A stretch of DNA of 40,919 nucleotides, from assembly GCF_002245535.1 (NCBI RefSeq), contig NZ_NKCN01000032.1, positions 1-40,919 on the forward strand. Reading direction: 5' to 3'. The DNA is from Mycobacterium lehmannii (GTDB lineage: Bacteria > Actinomycetota > Actinomycetes > Mycobacteriales > Mycobacteriaceae). Of this stretch, positions 25,820-33,751 are shown one piece after another; position 1 is the stretch's first letter, and each line of letters opens with the position of its first letter. The translations under genes were made by a program, and so were the position numbers. The notes below the pieces were generated by a model that was given only the letters and a program-made list of their open reading frames with translations, was not told the origin of the DNA and ran no database searches.

Positions 25820-26460
25820 TCGCCGGCATCGGGATCGCGGCGTGGCTGACGATCGGCTACGCGCTGGTTCTCGTCGCCATCGCGTACGGCATCGACACGT
25901 TCGCCCGCCGCGCCGCGGCCAAGGTCGAGGGCCACCGGACGGGTGCGTTCGTCTACCACGAGGACCACGACGCCTGGCAGTGTCCGGAGGATCAGTGGTT
26001 GTGGCCCACGTCCTTTGACCCCGACAACCGGGTCATGCGGTATCGGGGCAGCCCGTCGATCTGCAACGCCTGCCCGGTCAAGCACACCTGTACCTCGTCG
26101 CACGACGGCCGCGAGGTGAGCCGGGCGATCGACAGCTGGCCGGCGTCGGAGGCGGCGCGCTTCCATCGCGGAATCGCCTGTGCCGTCAGCGCCATCGCGG
26201 TGATCCTGCCGTCGGCGACGGCCCTGGCGGCCGACACCGTGCCGGAGGCCTTGCTGCTGGTGGGATCCGCCGTCGTGGTCGGTGTGATGAGCCTGCCGCT
26301 GTGGTCGCACCTACGCCGCACCCCGGCCGTCCCTGACGGGGTGGTGTTCCAGTCGCTCGACGACAACCTCGAGGAACGAAAGCGGCTGGCTGAAGCCGAG
26401 ATCCGTCGTCGAAGCTCGTATGCGTCCGATCGGCGGGCTGAGCCGAGGGAGGTGCTCTGA
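25816..26460 (+). CDS. membrane protein with transposase-type four-cysteine motif, in NO reductase operon
   Basis: A 214-residue protein. An N-terminal helix (about 5-27) is followed by a loop with C56 (AWQCPED), C83, C86 and C92 (SICNACPVKHTC). Two more helices (about 120-142 and 143-165) and a charged tail complete it. The cysteine pattern and the following DGREVSR match the zinc-binding end of IS1182-type transposases, but no DDE catalytic core is present, so this is a domestic protein. The four cysteines could hold zinc or an iron-sulfur cluster. Its GTG start overlaps the NO reductase stop (GTGA). Both proteins end with YASDRR. It could help to assemble the reductase or pass electrons to it; this is inference. 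Confidence 0.68.
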   Translation: MIAGIGIAAWLTIGYALVLVAIAYGIDTFARRAAAKVEGHRTGAFVYHEDHDAWQCPEDQWLWPTSFDPDNRVMRYRGSPSICNACPVKHTCTSSHDGREVSRAIDSWPASEAARFHRGIACAVSAIAVILPSATALAADTVPEALLLVGSAVVVGVMSLPLWSHLRRTPAVPDGVVFQSLDDNLEERKRLAEAEIRRRSSYASDRRAEPREVL

Positions 26461-27275
26461 TGGAGGCGTGGATGGTTGTCGTCGTGTTCTTCGCGATCGT
26501 GCTGCTGGCGGTCGCGGTCGCGTCGATACGCGTTGTCAAGGAGTACGAGCGTGGGGTGGCGTTCCGCCTTGGCCGGCTGCGCGGACCGCTGGGGCCCGGC
26601 ATCGTCGTCGTGGTGCCCGGCATCGACAAGCTCGTGCGAGTGGACCTGCGAACCGTGACCCTGACGATCCCGCCGCAGGAGGTCATCACCCGCGACAACG
26701 TGACCGCGCGTGTCAATGCCGTGGTGCTGTTCCGGGTGACTGATCCGACGAAATCGGTGATGGCCGTGGAGAACTTCGCGATCGCGACGTCACAGATCGC
26801 GCAGACCACGCTGCGTTCGGTCGTAGGGCGGGCCGACCTCGACACACTGCTCGCGCACCGCGCCGATCTCAACGAGGATCTCGCGGCATCGATCGCCAAG
26901 CAGACCGAGCCGTGGGGGATCGTCGCCGAGGTCGTCGAGATCAAGGACGTCGAGATTCCCGAGATGATGCAGCGCGCGATGGCCCGCGAGGCCGAGGCCG
27001 AACGGGAGCGACGCGCCAAGGTGATCAGCGCCCGGGGCGAACTGCAGGCGTCGACCGAACTGCGCGACGCGGCGATCACGCTCAGCGAGAGCCCTGCATC
27101 GCTGCAATTGCGCTATCTGCAGACGCTGCTGGAACTGGGCGCCGACCAGAACTCGACCGTCGTGTTTCCGATTCCCATGGACATCGTGCGCCCGTTCCTC
27201 GAAGGTTCTCGGGACGATCCGGCAGCTCCCGGCGGCGCGATTCCTCACATCAGGAGGGTCAAATCCGATGAGTAG
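26460..27275 (+). CDS. stomatin-like SPFH-domain protein (slipin)
   Basis: A 271-residue SPFH/band-7 protein. One N-terminal membrane helix (about 4-24) is followed by the domain (VVKEYERGVAFRLGRL, then VPGIDKLVRVDLR, QEVITRDNVTARVNAVV) and a coiled-coil end (AMAREAEAERERRAKVI). Such proteins form membrane scaffolds that organise or stabilise other membrane proteins. It starts at ATG 26460, sharing one base with the upstream stop, and overlaps the next gene by 8 bases. Coupled to a NO reductase, it may form a microdomain for that enzyme or protect the membrane under nitrosative stress. The family is clear; the partner is inferred. Confidence 0.9.
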   Translation: MEAWMVVVVFFAIVLLAVAVASIRVVKEYERGVAFRLGRLRGPLGPGIVVVVPGIDKLVRVDLRTVTLTIPPQEVITRDNVTARVNAVVLFRVTDPTKSVMAVENFAIATSQIAQTTLRSVVGRADLDTLLAHRADLNEDLAASIAKQTEPWGIVAEVVEIKDVEIPEMMQRAMAREAEAERERRAKVISARGELQASTELRDAAITLSESPASLQLRYLQTLLELGADQNSTVVFPIPMDIVRPFLEGSRDDPAAPGGAIPHIRRVKSDE

Positions 27276-27591
27276 CAACACACCTGAACCCGCGACCGTC
27301 GACCAGAATGGTGACGCCGTCGACGACGGTCGTCCGGTGGTGCTCGAGCCCACCCCGCCCGGCCTGTGGCGGGCGCTGCTGGGAACCGCGGTCGCCGTCC
27401 TGGCGCCGCTGTTCGGGTTTCTGGTCGGCGGCATGATCGGAGCCGGGACGGTGGGGGAGTCGGTGGATCCGATGTTCCTGTCGCTGTTCGCCGGCATCGT
27501 GATCGGCGGCATCGGGGTATTGGTGGCGCTTTCGGGTGGCGCGCGGCTGTGGCGGCACTTCCACCGGAAGGACGACGCCGTCGAGCCCTGA
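27268..27591 (+). CDS. small two-helix membrane protein, last gene of NO reductase operon
   Basis: A 107-residue protein with a polar, proline-containing N-terminal about 33 residues, then two hydrophobic helices (about 35-60, GTAVAVLAPLFGFLVGG, and 68-90, FLSLFAGIVIGGIGVLVAL) and a basic end. It starts inside the SPFH gene, so it is translationally coupled. No named domain is seen. It may partner with the SPFH protein, as small membrane proteins such as NfeD do with slipins, although no NfeD motif is visible. Confidence 0.7.
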   Translation: MSSNTPEPATVDQNGDAVDDGRPVVLEPTPPGLWRALLGTAVAVLAPLFGFLVGGMIGAGTVGESVDPMFLSLFAGIVIGGIGVLVALSGGARLWRHFHRKDDAVEP

Positions 27592-27626
27592 GCGCTTGGT
27601 TATGGCGTTGATCCTGCGCTCAGGGC
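27585..27626 (+). terminator. long-stem hairpin ending the NO reductase operon
   Basis: Perfect 11-bp arms GCCCTGAGCGC (27585-27595) and GCGCTCAGGGC (27616-27626) flank a 20-base loop. The first arm includes the stop codon of the last gene. There is no T-run, but the position and stem length make a terminator or mRNA 3' stabiliser likely. Confidence 0.6.
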
Positions 27627-27670
27627 TTGAATTCCCTTGCATTTCAATCCCCACCGCAGAACTGTCATGA

Positions 27671-28270
27671 TCAGGTGTCGAGCAGCGCAACGCCATCGCG
27701 CCAAGCGCGAAGCACCTCCTCGACGCGATCGGTCACCTTCGCCCGCGCAGTGTCGCGGTCGAGGCCCGACGCCACCAGCTGGTCGTAGTCGGTGTCGACA
27801 TGGAGCACCGAGGCTGTGACCGCCCCACGGACCGCATCGTGTCCGATCTCGGGCACCGCCAGCCGTCGGGCTCGATCACGCGACTTGACGGCGGTGTGCA
27901 ACGCGATGGCGTCGGCACGATCGGTCGGACAGCCGGGGAACTGGTCCCGGATGATCGCAGCAATGCCATCGCTGCCGCGTACACCGGCGTCAGCGAGACT
28001 GGCCAACGCGGCTGCCTCGATCACCGCCGGTTCGGCCAAGATGCCCTGCCTCTCGTACATGCTGTGCCCCCCGTAGCGGAAGCGCCGAAGGTTCCTGCGC
28101 ATCACGACGACCGGTGACCGGCTGAGCTTCACGGCGCGCCGGGTGAGCGCGGCGCTGCCCGCGGGCAGGAACTCCAGATGGCCGAACCCGGCGCAATCGA
28201 GGCACACCGCGCCGGACTTCGTTCTGAGGAAGACGCCGGACGCGCCAGAGCACTTGGCACATTCCGTCAC
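27671..28270 (-). CDS. DUF2293 protein with N-terminal zinc ribbon
   Basis: A 199-residue protein. The N-terminal 30 residues hold two CxxC pairs (ECAKC and VCLDC) that form a zinc ribbon. The C-terminal part contains the DUF2293 pattern (AVTASVLHVDTDYDQLVAS, then a helix ending VEEVLRAW). The start is GTG 28270, because GGAGGAGG lies about 8 bases upstream; the frame is open for 16 more codons but lacks a site there. The family is common in actinobacteria and of unknown function. It is divergent from the Doc-like toxin-antitoxin module. Confidence 0.82.
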   Translation of the reverse strand: MTECAKCSGASGVFLRTKSGAVCLDCAGFGHLEFLPAGSAALTRRAVKLSRSPVVVMRRNLRRFRYGGHSMYERQGILAEPAVIEAAALASLADAGVRGSDGIAAIIRDQFPGCPTDRADAIALHTAVKSRDRARRLAVPEIGHDAVRGAVTASVLHVDTDYDQLVASGLDRDTARAKVTDRVEEVLRAWRDGVALLDT

Positions 28271-28358
28271 ATGCGGTTCCTCCTCCGCATGTCTGACTCG
28301 TACATCCCCGCCGGCCATGCGCCGACGGTACGCCGGAAGTCCGACACCACGACCGACT

Positions 28359-28378
28359 GTGGTATCAAAGTGGTATCA
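28359..28378 (+). promoter_or_regulatory. promoter/operator with 11-bp-spaced repeats for Doc-like module
   Basis: GTGGTATCA occurs at 28359-28367 and again at 28370-28378, exactly 11 bases apart (one helical turn). The second copy holds TATCAT (28374-28379), a -10 element whose distance to ATG 28387 predicts a leaderless mRNA. A ribbon-helix-helix antitoxin would be expected to bind such repeats. Confidence 0.6.
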
Positions 28379-28386
28379 TCACCCGC

Positions 28387-28593
28387 ATGGGTATGACACT
28401 CCGTACCAGCGAACAACAGACTGAGGCGCTGCGCCGTCAGGCCGAGGCCGAGGGCCGTTCCATGCAAGCCGTGGCACTCTCGGCCATCGACGAGTACATC
28501 GAGCGTCGTGCCCATCTGGCCGATGTGAAAGCGGTGTTAGACAGGGTGATTGAACGCGAGCAAGGGGTGTTGCGGCGGCTCGCTGATACATGA
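28387..28593 (+). CDS. antitoxin (ribbon-helix-helix-like) of Doc-type module
   Basis: A 68-residue protein. A short strand (MTLRTSEQQ) followed by helices (EALRRQAEAEGRSMQAVALSA) matches ribbon-helix-helix DNA-binding antitoxins. The charged helical C-terminus would bind the toxin. ATG 28387 is used; an ATG two codons later is equally possible. Its stop overlaps the toxin start (ATGA). The upstream repeats suggest that it represses its own promoter. Confidence 0.8.
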   Translation: MGMTLRTSEQQTEALRRQAEAEGRSMQAVALSAIDEYIERRAHLADVKAVLDRVIEREQGVLRRLADT

Positions 28594-28964
28594 CCGTCTA
28601 CCTGGATCTCGATGACCTACTGCTGATCGCGGGGCGGGCGATCTCCGGCGAGGTGGTGATCAGGGATTACGGCCTACTGGAGTCGGCGGTGGCGCGCGCC
28701 AGGACCATCGTCGCCGGAGCCGAGGTCTACCCGGACATCGACACCAAAGCCGCCGCCGTCCTGCATTCACTCTGCCGCAACCGTGCCCTCGTCGACGGCA
28801 ACAAACGCTTGGCATGGACGGCCTGTCAGGTGTTTCTTGGCCTCAACGGGCAGTGGGTGACCGCAACTGAGGATGCTCGCTTCGACTTCATGATCGCCAT
28901 CGCCTCGGGTGCGATTGACGACGTGCCCGAAATCGCCGCGCAGCTCCGGGCATGGTGCGACTAA
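28590..28964 (+). CDS. Doc/Fic-type toxin with substituted catalytic histidine
   Basis: A 124-residue death-on-curing (Doc) protein. RDYGLLESAVARA (residues 25-37) is the usual start of the family. The Fic-type motif that should read HxFx(D)xNKR appears here as RALVDGNKR (65-73): R65, codon CGT at 28782-28784, stands where the catalytic histidine is expected, while D69, N71, K72 and R73 are kept. Active Doc phosphorylates EF-Tu and needs that histidine, so this copy is predicted to be inactive or altered. A single base change from CAT to CGT would explain it. The rest of the gene is intact and coupled to its antitoxin. Confidence 0.85.
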   Translation: MTVYLDLDDLLLIAGRAISGEVVIRDYGLLESAVARARTIVAGAEVYPDIDTKAAAVLHSLCRNRALVDGNKRLAWTACQVFLGLNGQWVTATEDARFDFMIAIASGAIDDVPEIAAQLRAWCD

Positions 28965-28967
28965 GGC

Positions 28968-31304
28968 TCAACGCTCCGCAAGCCAGCCGAAGAACTCCTC
29001 GGCGGTGAACACCGGCTTGCCGTACTCCTGGGCCTTGCGCGCCTTGCCCGACTGTGTGCCCGCCTCGGCCGTCACCAATACCTCGCACCGCGTCTTGGTC
29101 ACCGACCGCACCGGCTTGAGACCCGCTTTCGCGGCCAGCCGCTCGATCTCCTCGCGCTCCACCACCCGTCCGGATGGATCCAAAGCCGTTCCGGTGAAAC
29201 AGATCCGCGCCCCTGGCACCAGTGCGTCTTCGATATCGTGCCGCGCCACCAACACCGCGTCACTCACCACGTCGATGCCTAACAGCGCGGACGCGTTGTG
29301 CAGCCGGGCGACAACCTCGTCAGGCAGCAACGAGCGGGAAGCGGCCGCTCGCAGTTGATCAGCCACTGCCGACCGCGCCGCCGCGTCCCACGACGAGTCG
29401 AGGTCTCGGTGCACCGATGCGCCCAGCATCACGGCCCCCACGTCGCGGCTGATCCGCAACAGCGCCGACAACCCGGGCAGATGATCGGCCTTCGGTGTCG
29501 GCACGTCCGGATCACGGCTGACCAACAGGCCCGAAACCGATTCTGCCGGTTCGGGTTCCTCGAACGCCGTCGAGCCAGCCTCGACATCAGCCTGCGCGTG
29601 TGCCGCCAGCGCCGACCGCGCACGTTCCAACGCCGTTCGCCCCGACACGCGCGCTTTACGCAACTCGATGCCCAACGGCATCACCGCCACATGTCCGAGC
29701 CTCTTGAGTTCGAAGTCGATCAGCCCCAGCGTCTCGTCCACCGCCGGCCCGACGGGCGTGCAGCCCGCCAACATCGGCGCGATCACCGCCCAGGCCTCGC
29801 GCAGGGTCGGCGCCAGCAGCACGTCGGAAACACTGATGCCGTAGGCGCTTCGCGCATCGGCGAGATCGCGCTGCGGGTTGATCAGCGTCGAGACCCCCGT
29901 ACCATCGTCGAACGCCACCGCCAGTTCCACTGGCCTGGGTCGAGACATTCGGCCCTCGTCGCCGACGGTCAGCATCCCGATCGCGCAGTACTTGCGCGCC
30001 GTGGCACCGCCGACCGAACTACGCAGGAACCGGGCGATCCGCCGGTCGGTCTTCAGATCTTTGGGCAGCACGGGGCGTTTGAGCACCAGACCGGCCAACG
30101 AGGTGCAGCGGCTCAACGCAACGTATAGCTGCCCGGTCGAGAACATGCCCCCGGTGAGGTCGACGACCACTCGTTCCAGCGTCTGGCCCTGACTCTTGTG
30201 GATCGTGATCGCCCACGCCAGCTTGAACGGCAGCTGGGTGAACGTCCCGATCACCTCGCGCCGCAACGCCCCGCCGTCGACCACCGGACGGGTGGCCTCC
30301 CATGTGAACGGCGTGACCTCCGCACACGATCCGTCGGTGAACTCGACCTCGACAACCGCGCCGTAGCGGTCGTAACCCACCCCGACGACACGGCCGAGCG
30401 AGCCGTTGACCCACCGGTCGCCCTGGTCGTTGTTCAGCATCATCACCTGCGCGCCGACCTTGAACCGCAGCTCGTCCTCGATCGGCTTGTCGAACAGCGA
30501 CAGGTCGCCCGACTCGCTGGCGCGGTGCACCATTTCGTCGCCGGATAACCGCTCCAGCTGTTGCCGGTTGCGTGCGGTCACCAGCCGATTCGTCGGCGCC
30601 AAGGTCAGCCAGAACTCGTCGTCGGGCGGCACGAAGTCCTTGTCGGCGCGGGCGTTGAGCTGCTCCTGGGCGTGGCCCAGCAGCACCCCCTCGCGAATCT
30701 CGTTGAGGATGGCCGTCATTCGGTCGTCGCCGAGCTGACGGAACACCGTCGTCAACGAGACGGTGGGGAAGTCGTCGCGGTCGAACTTGCGGGCCGAGAA
30801 AAAGTACGGGGTGTCGTAAACCGTCGTGAAGTAGCCTTCCTCACCGTCGCCGACGACCGGTGGAAGCTGGTACAGGTCGCCGACGAGCACGATCTGCACG
30901 CCGCCGAACGGTGCTCCCGGTTCGGGACCGAACCGCTCGAGTGCCGTGGCGACCATGTCGAAGACGTCGGCGCGAACCATGGACGCCTCGTCGATGATCA
31001 ACGTCTGCAACGACGCGAGTGTCTTGGCGAACCGACCCGGCCGGTACTGGCCGCCGGTGACGTCGTGAAGCGTCGTCGTGGTGCGGAACCCGAACAGCCG
31101 ATGGATGGTGTAGCCGTCGACGTTCAGCGCGGCGATACCCGTCGGCGCGACCACCACGACATTGCGGTCGGTCTCCGCCATGAAGTGCCGAATCAACGTC
31201 GACTTGCCGGTGCCGGCCTTACCCGTGAGGAACAGGTGCCGGCCGCCGGCAAGGAGCGCCAACGCGTCGCGGAACTCGTCGGTGAGGATCAGTTCCCCGC
31301 TCAC
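28968..31304 (-). CDS. Pif1/RecD2-type helicase with C-terminal BRCT domain
   Basis: A 778-residue superfamily 1 helicase. Walker A is LTGKAGTGKST (about 26-36), Walker B DEAS at 105-108, and the later helicase motifs include GDLYQLPPV, VFRQLGDDRM and TIHKSQGQTLERVVVDL with YVALSRC. The middle is of unclear fold, and the last 80 residues (GARICFTGTALDPSGR, then GLKPVRSVTKTRCEVLVTA) form a BRCT domain like that of DNA ligase A. A role in DNA repair or recombination is likely. I start at GTG 31304 (SGELILTDEF); GTG 31313 is equally possible, and a longer frame would overlap the divergent gene. A perfect palindrome lies in the shared promoter region. Confidence 0.85.
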   Translation of the reverse strand: MSGELILTDEFRDALALLAGGRHLFLTGKAGTGKSTLIRHFMAETDRNVVVVAPTGIAALNVDGYTIHRLFGFRTTTTLHDVTGGQYRPGRFAKTLASLQTLIIDEASMVRADVFDMVATALERFGPEPGAPFGGVQIVLVGDLYQLPPVVGDGEEGYFTTVYDTPYFFSARKFDRDDFPTVSLTTVFRQLGDDRMTAILNEIREGVLLGHAQEQLNARADKDFVPPDDEFWLTLAPTNRLVTARNRQQLERLSGDEMVHRASESGDLSLFDKPIEDELRFKVGAQVMMLNNDQGDRWVNGSLGRVVGVGYDRYGAVVEVEFTDGSCAEVTPFTWEATRPVVDGGALRREVIGTFTQLPFKLAWAITIHKSQGQTLERVVVDLTGGMFSTGQLYVALSRCTSLAGLVLKRPVLPKDLKTDRRIARFLRSSVGGATARKYCAIGMLTVGDEGRMSRPRPVELAVAFDDGTGVSTLINPQRDLADARSAYGISVSDVLLAPTLREAWAVIAPMLAGCTPVGPAVDETLGLIDFELKRLGHVAVMPLGIELRKARVSGRTALERARSALAAHAQADVEAGSTAFEEPEPAESVSGLLVSRDPDVPTPKADHLPGLSALLRISRDVGAVMLGASVHRDLDSSWDAAARSAVADQLRAAASRSLLPDEVVARLHNASALLGIDVVSDAVLVARHDIEDALVPGARICFTGTALDPSGRVVEREEIERLAAKAGLKPVRSVTKTRCEVLVTAEAGTQSGKARKAQEYGKPVFTAEEFFGWLAER

Positions 31305-31341
31305 GGGTGGCACAGTACCCGCGTGCGCGGGAGTTACCACG

Positions 31342-31359
31342 ACTGCCGTTTTCGGCAGT
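31342..31359. promoter_or_regulatory. palindrome between helicase and ERCC4 nuclease genes
   Basis: Perfect 7-bp arms ACTGCCG (31342-31348) and CGGCAGT (31353-31359) surround TTTT. It lies in the 79-base gap between two divergent DNA-repair-like genes and could be a shared operator. It does not match the mycobacterial SOS box. Confidence 0.4.
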
Positions 31360-31383
31360 GTCGGATGCGGCACACTTGAACAT

Positions 31384-32370
31384 GTGGCGGACTTGTTGAT
31401 CGCGGTCAATCCCCAGGAGGATTCCCGGTTGCGCTACCTGCTACGTGTGCCGCAGCCGGGCGGCGACCTGCTGTTCCGGACGTCGGACACGTGGCCTCGG
31501 GTCAAGGCGCTGTACTGCCATCCGATGAGAATCGAGGAATGGCCCGCCGACGCCGAGATCGTCGAACGGCTACCGCTGCAAAGCTGTCAACGGCGAGGTG
31601 GTGCCATCGATGTGATCCTCACACGCGGCCGGGAGAACCGATCGCAGATCGTCTTCACCACCGCGCGAGGCCGCGAGACCGTGTTCTGGCAGTCGCCGCG
31701 CACGCGTAAACAGGCGCGACCCAACGTCCGGACACCGACCGCGCGCGCCCAAGGCATCGAGCGGTTGCCGATCCTGGTGGATGCGCACGAACGGTACGCG
31801 TACACATTCGGCACCCAGCAGGTCAGCCTGGAGAAACGAGCGCTGCCCTGCGGCGACTACGGGGTCGCCGTCGACGGGACACTGGTGGCCAGCGTAGAGC
31901 GAAAGTCGTTGTCGGATCTGGTATCCAGTCTGACCAGCGGCAAGCTCCGCTACCAGGTGGGGCACCTGGCGTCGCTTCCGCGCGCGGCGGTCGTCGTCGA
32001 GGACCGGTACTCGCAGCTGTTCCGCGTGGACTATGTGCGTCCAGCGGTCGTCGCCGACAACCTCGCCGAGCTGCAGATCCGTTGGCCGACAGTGCCTATC
32101 GTGTTCTGCGAGACCCGGCGACTCGCCGAGGAGTGGACGTACCGGTTCCTCGCCGCGGCCCATACTTGGGCGGTCAGCGAGGAGGCGGCGGTGCGGCGCA
32201 TCGCCACGGTACCGGTCACGGTCTCGTCGTCATCGTCATCTACGGAGTCCGGGCCCAGCACCGCCTCGGTCCGCGCCTGGGCGCGGGACGCCGGGCTGCC
32301 GGTGCCCGATCGGGGTCGACTGCGTCCGGAAATCTGGCAGGCCTGGCGGGAAGCCAACGACGTCCAGTGA
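31384..32370 (+). CDS. ERCC4-type nuclease with C-terminal Lsr2-like DNA-binding domain
   Basis: A 328-residue protein. Residues 1-120 form an uncharacterised beta-rich N-terminal domain. Residues about 128-265 form an ERCC4/XPF nuclease domain with ILVDAHE (D133), LPCGDYG and the signature VERKSLSD (171-178). A serine-rich linker follows. Residues 296-324 (VRAWARDAG, then PDRGRLRPEIW) match the Lsr2 C-terminal DNA-binding domain, including the DRGR loop that enters the minor groove. This suggests a structure-specific nuclease that prefers AT-rich DNA. The start is GTG 31384; the ATG two bases before is out of frame. It is divergent from the helicase-BRCT gene, and the two may work together. 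Confidence 0.85.
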   Translation: MADLLIAVNPQEDSRLRYLLRVPQPGGDLLFRTSDTWPRVKALYCHPMRIEEWPADAEIVERLPLQSCQRRGGAIDVILTRGRENRSQIVFTTARGRETVFWQSPRTRKQARPNVRTPTARAQGIERLPILVDAHERYAYTFGTQQVSLEKRALPCGDYGVAVDGTLVASVERKSLSDLVSSLTSGKLRYQVGHLASLPRAAVVVEDRYSQLFRVDYVRPAVVADNLAELQIRWPTVPIVFCETRRLAEEWTYRFLAAAHTWAVSEEAAVRRIATVPVTVSSSSSSTESGPSTASVRAWARDAGLPVPDRGRLRPEIWQAWREANDVQ

Positions 32371-32386
32371 CGCCGTGCGCTCGCGG

Positions 32387-33751
32387 TCAGATTACGGCCA
32401 TCGCTTCGCGCTCGATGACCTCCGCTGCGGCCCGCTCGCCGGATCGTACGGCCCCGTCGATGAAGCCATACATCACTGCCGAGGTCTCGGTACCGGCCCA
32501 GTGGATCCGTCCGCACGGCTCGCGCAGCGCGGGACCGAATTCGGTGAGCACACCCGGTGGGGCGTGCGCGATCATCCCGCCACCGGAGTACCGCTCCACG
32601 GTCCAGTTCTGTTCGACATAGTCCACCGGCGAAAGTGCCTTGTCACCGAACCTTTCGGCGACAGCGGCGAGCACCGCCCGCTTGCGATCGTCGTCATCGA
32701 GATTCGTCAACCGTCGTGCCTCCGGTCCCTCGGTGATGACAGTGAGCATGCCGGGACTGCCGGTGTTCGTGCACGAGTCGATCGTCAGGTTCGCCGGTGA
32801 TCCCGGTGCGAACGACTGCCCCGACAGGCCGTCGGCCCGCCAGAACGGTTCGTCGAACACCAGCGCGATCTTGTAGACCGCTCCGCTCGGCATGCGCTGG
32901 TGTAGAAATGATCGATCCGCGGGAAGCATTGGCTCATAGGTGATCTGGCTGGCAATCGAGATCGGCACCGCGATGATCGCCCGGCGTGCGTTGACCACCA
33001 TGTCGTCGGAGCGCACTATCACCCCGTCGACATTCTGCTCGATGCTGCGCACCGGCTGCGACAGGTGGATCGCGTCACCCAGTTCCGTGGCGACCGCTCG
33101 ATGGATGGCGCCCATACCGCCGACGGGCCGCGCGTCCTCGGCTGCGTCCTTGACGCCCAGCACGAAGCTCGGTCCGCCGGCCGATGCCATCTGGTAGAGC
33201 ACGAACAGCAACGAGATCTCCGACGCCGCCGACGTATACAGCCCGGAGACCGAACTCTCGAGCAGTTCGTGAGCCGGTTTCGACAGCGTGTTTCTGTCCA
33301 GCCACGCCGCCCAGCTGATCTGGTCCCACTTCTGGGCCTTGCGTGCAGTCCACGGCGCCTCGACCGGGATTCCCTTGCACATCTGCGTGAGTTCGAGGAA
33401 GACCGCGCCCAAGTTGGCGACCGCCCACGGGCTCATCGACAGCGGGATCGTCCCGGTGTAGCGGTACTTTTTGCCGTCGACGAACATCATCGCGTCACCG
33501 TCGGTGTACTGCTTGTAGCTAGGCACCCCGAATTCCTTCATGAGCGCATAGATCGCGTCCTGTCCGGGACCGATCCACGCGCCTCCACGGTCGATCCACG
33601 AACCGTCGTCACGAACCTCGGTGAAAGTACGGCCGCCGATACGGTCGCGGGCCTCCAGCAGCGCCACCGAATGACCCGCCTGCTTCAGGCGCAACGCCGC
33701 GGTCAGACCGGCGAACCCGGCACCCACGACGCAATAATCCACGTCTGCCAT
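32387..33751 (-). CDS. flavin-containing monoamine oxidase (AofH-like)
   Basis: A 454-residue FAD enzyme. The dinucleotide fold is clear at the start (VVGAGFAGLTAALRL, then LLEARDRIGGRT), and the C-terminal FAD contact reads IHWAGTETSAVMYGFIDGAV. The order and length fit the amine oxidase family that includes mycobacterial AofH, which oxidises amines to aldehydes with release of hydrogen peroxide. The start is ATG 33751 (MADVDYCVV) with AAGGGG about 8 bases upstream; the extra 22 residues of open frame before it are not supported. From 33752 to 34016 I find no gene. Confidence 0.87.
   Translation of the reverse strand: MADVDYCVVGAGFAGLTAALRLKQAGHSVALLEARDRIGGRTFTEVRDDGSWIDRGGAWIGPGQDAIYALMKEFGVPSYKQYTDGDAMMFVDGKKYRYTGTIPLSMSPWAVANLGAVFLELTQMCKGIPVEAPWTARKAQKWDQISWAAWLDRNTLSKPAHELLESSVSGLYTSAASEISLLFVLYQMASAGGPSFVLGVKDAAEDARPVGGMGAIHRAVATELGDAIHLSQPVRSIEQNVDGVIVRSDDMVVNARRAIIAVPISIASQITYEPMLPADRSFLHQRMPSGAVYKIALVFDEPFWRADGLSGQSFAPGSPANLTIDSCTNTGSPGMLTVITEGPEARRLTNLDDDDRKRAVLAAVAERFGDKALSPVDYVEQNWTVERYSGGGMIAHAPPGVLTEFGPALREPCGRIHWAGTETSAVMYGFIDGAVRSGERAAAEVIEREAMAVI

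Noticed and set aside
25816..26460. Insertion sequence, suggested by the transposase-like cysteine motif
   Set aside because: There is no DDE core, no terminal inverted repeats, and the gene is locked into an operon by overlapping start and stop codons.
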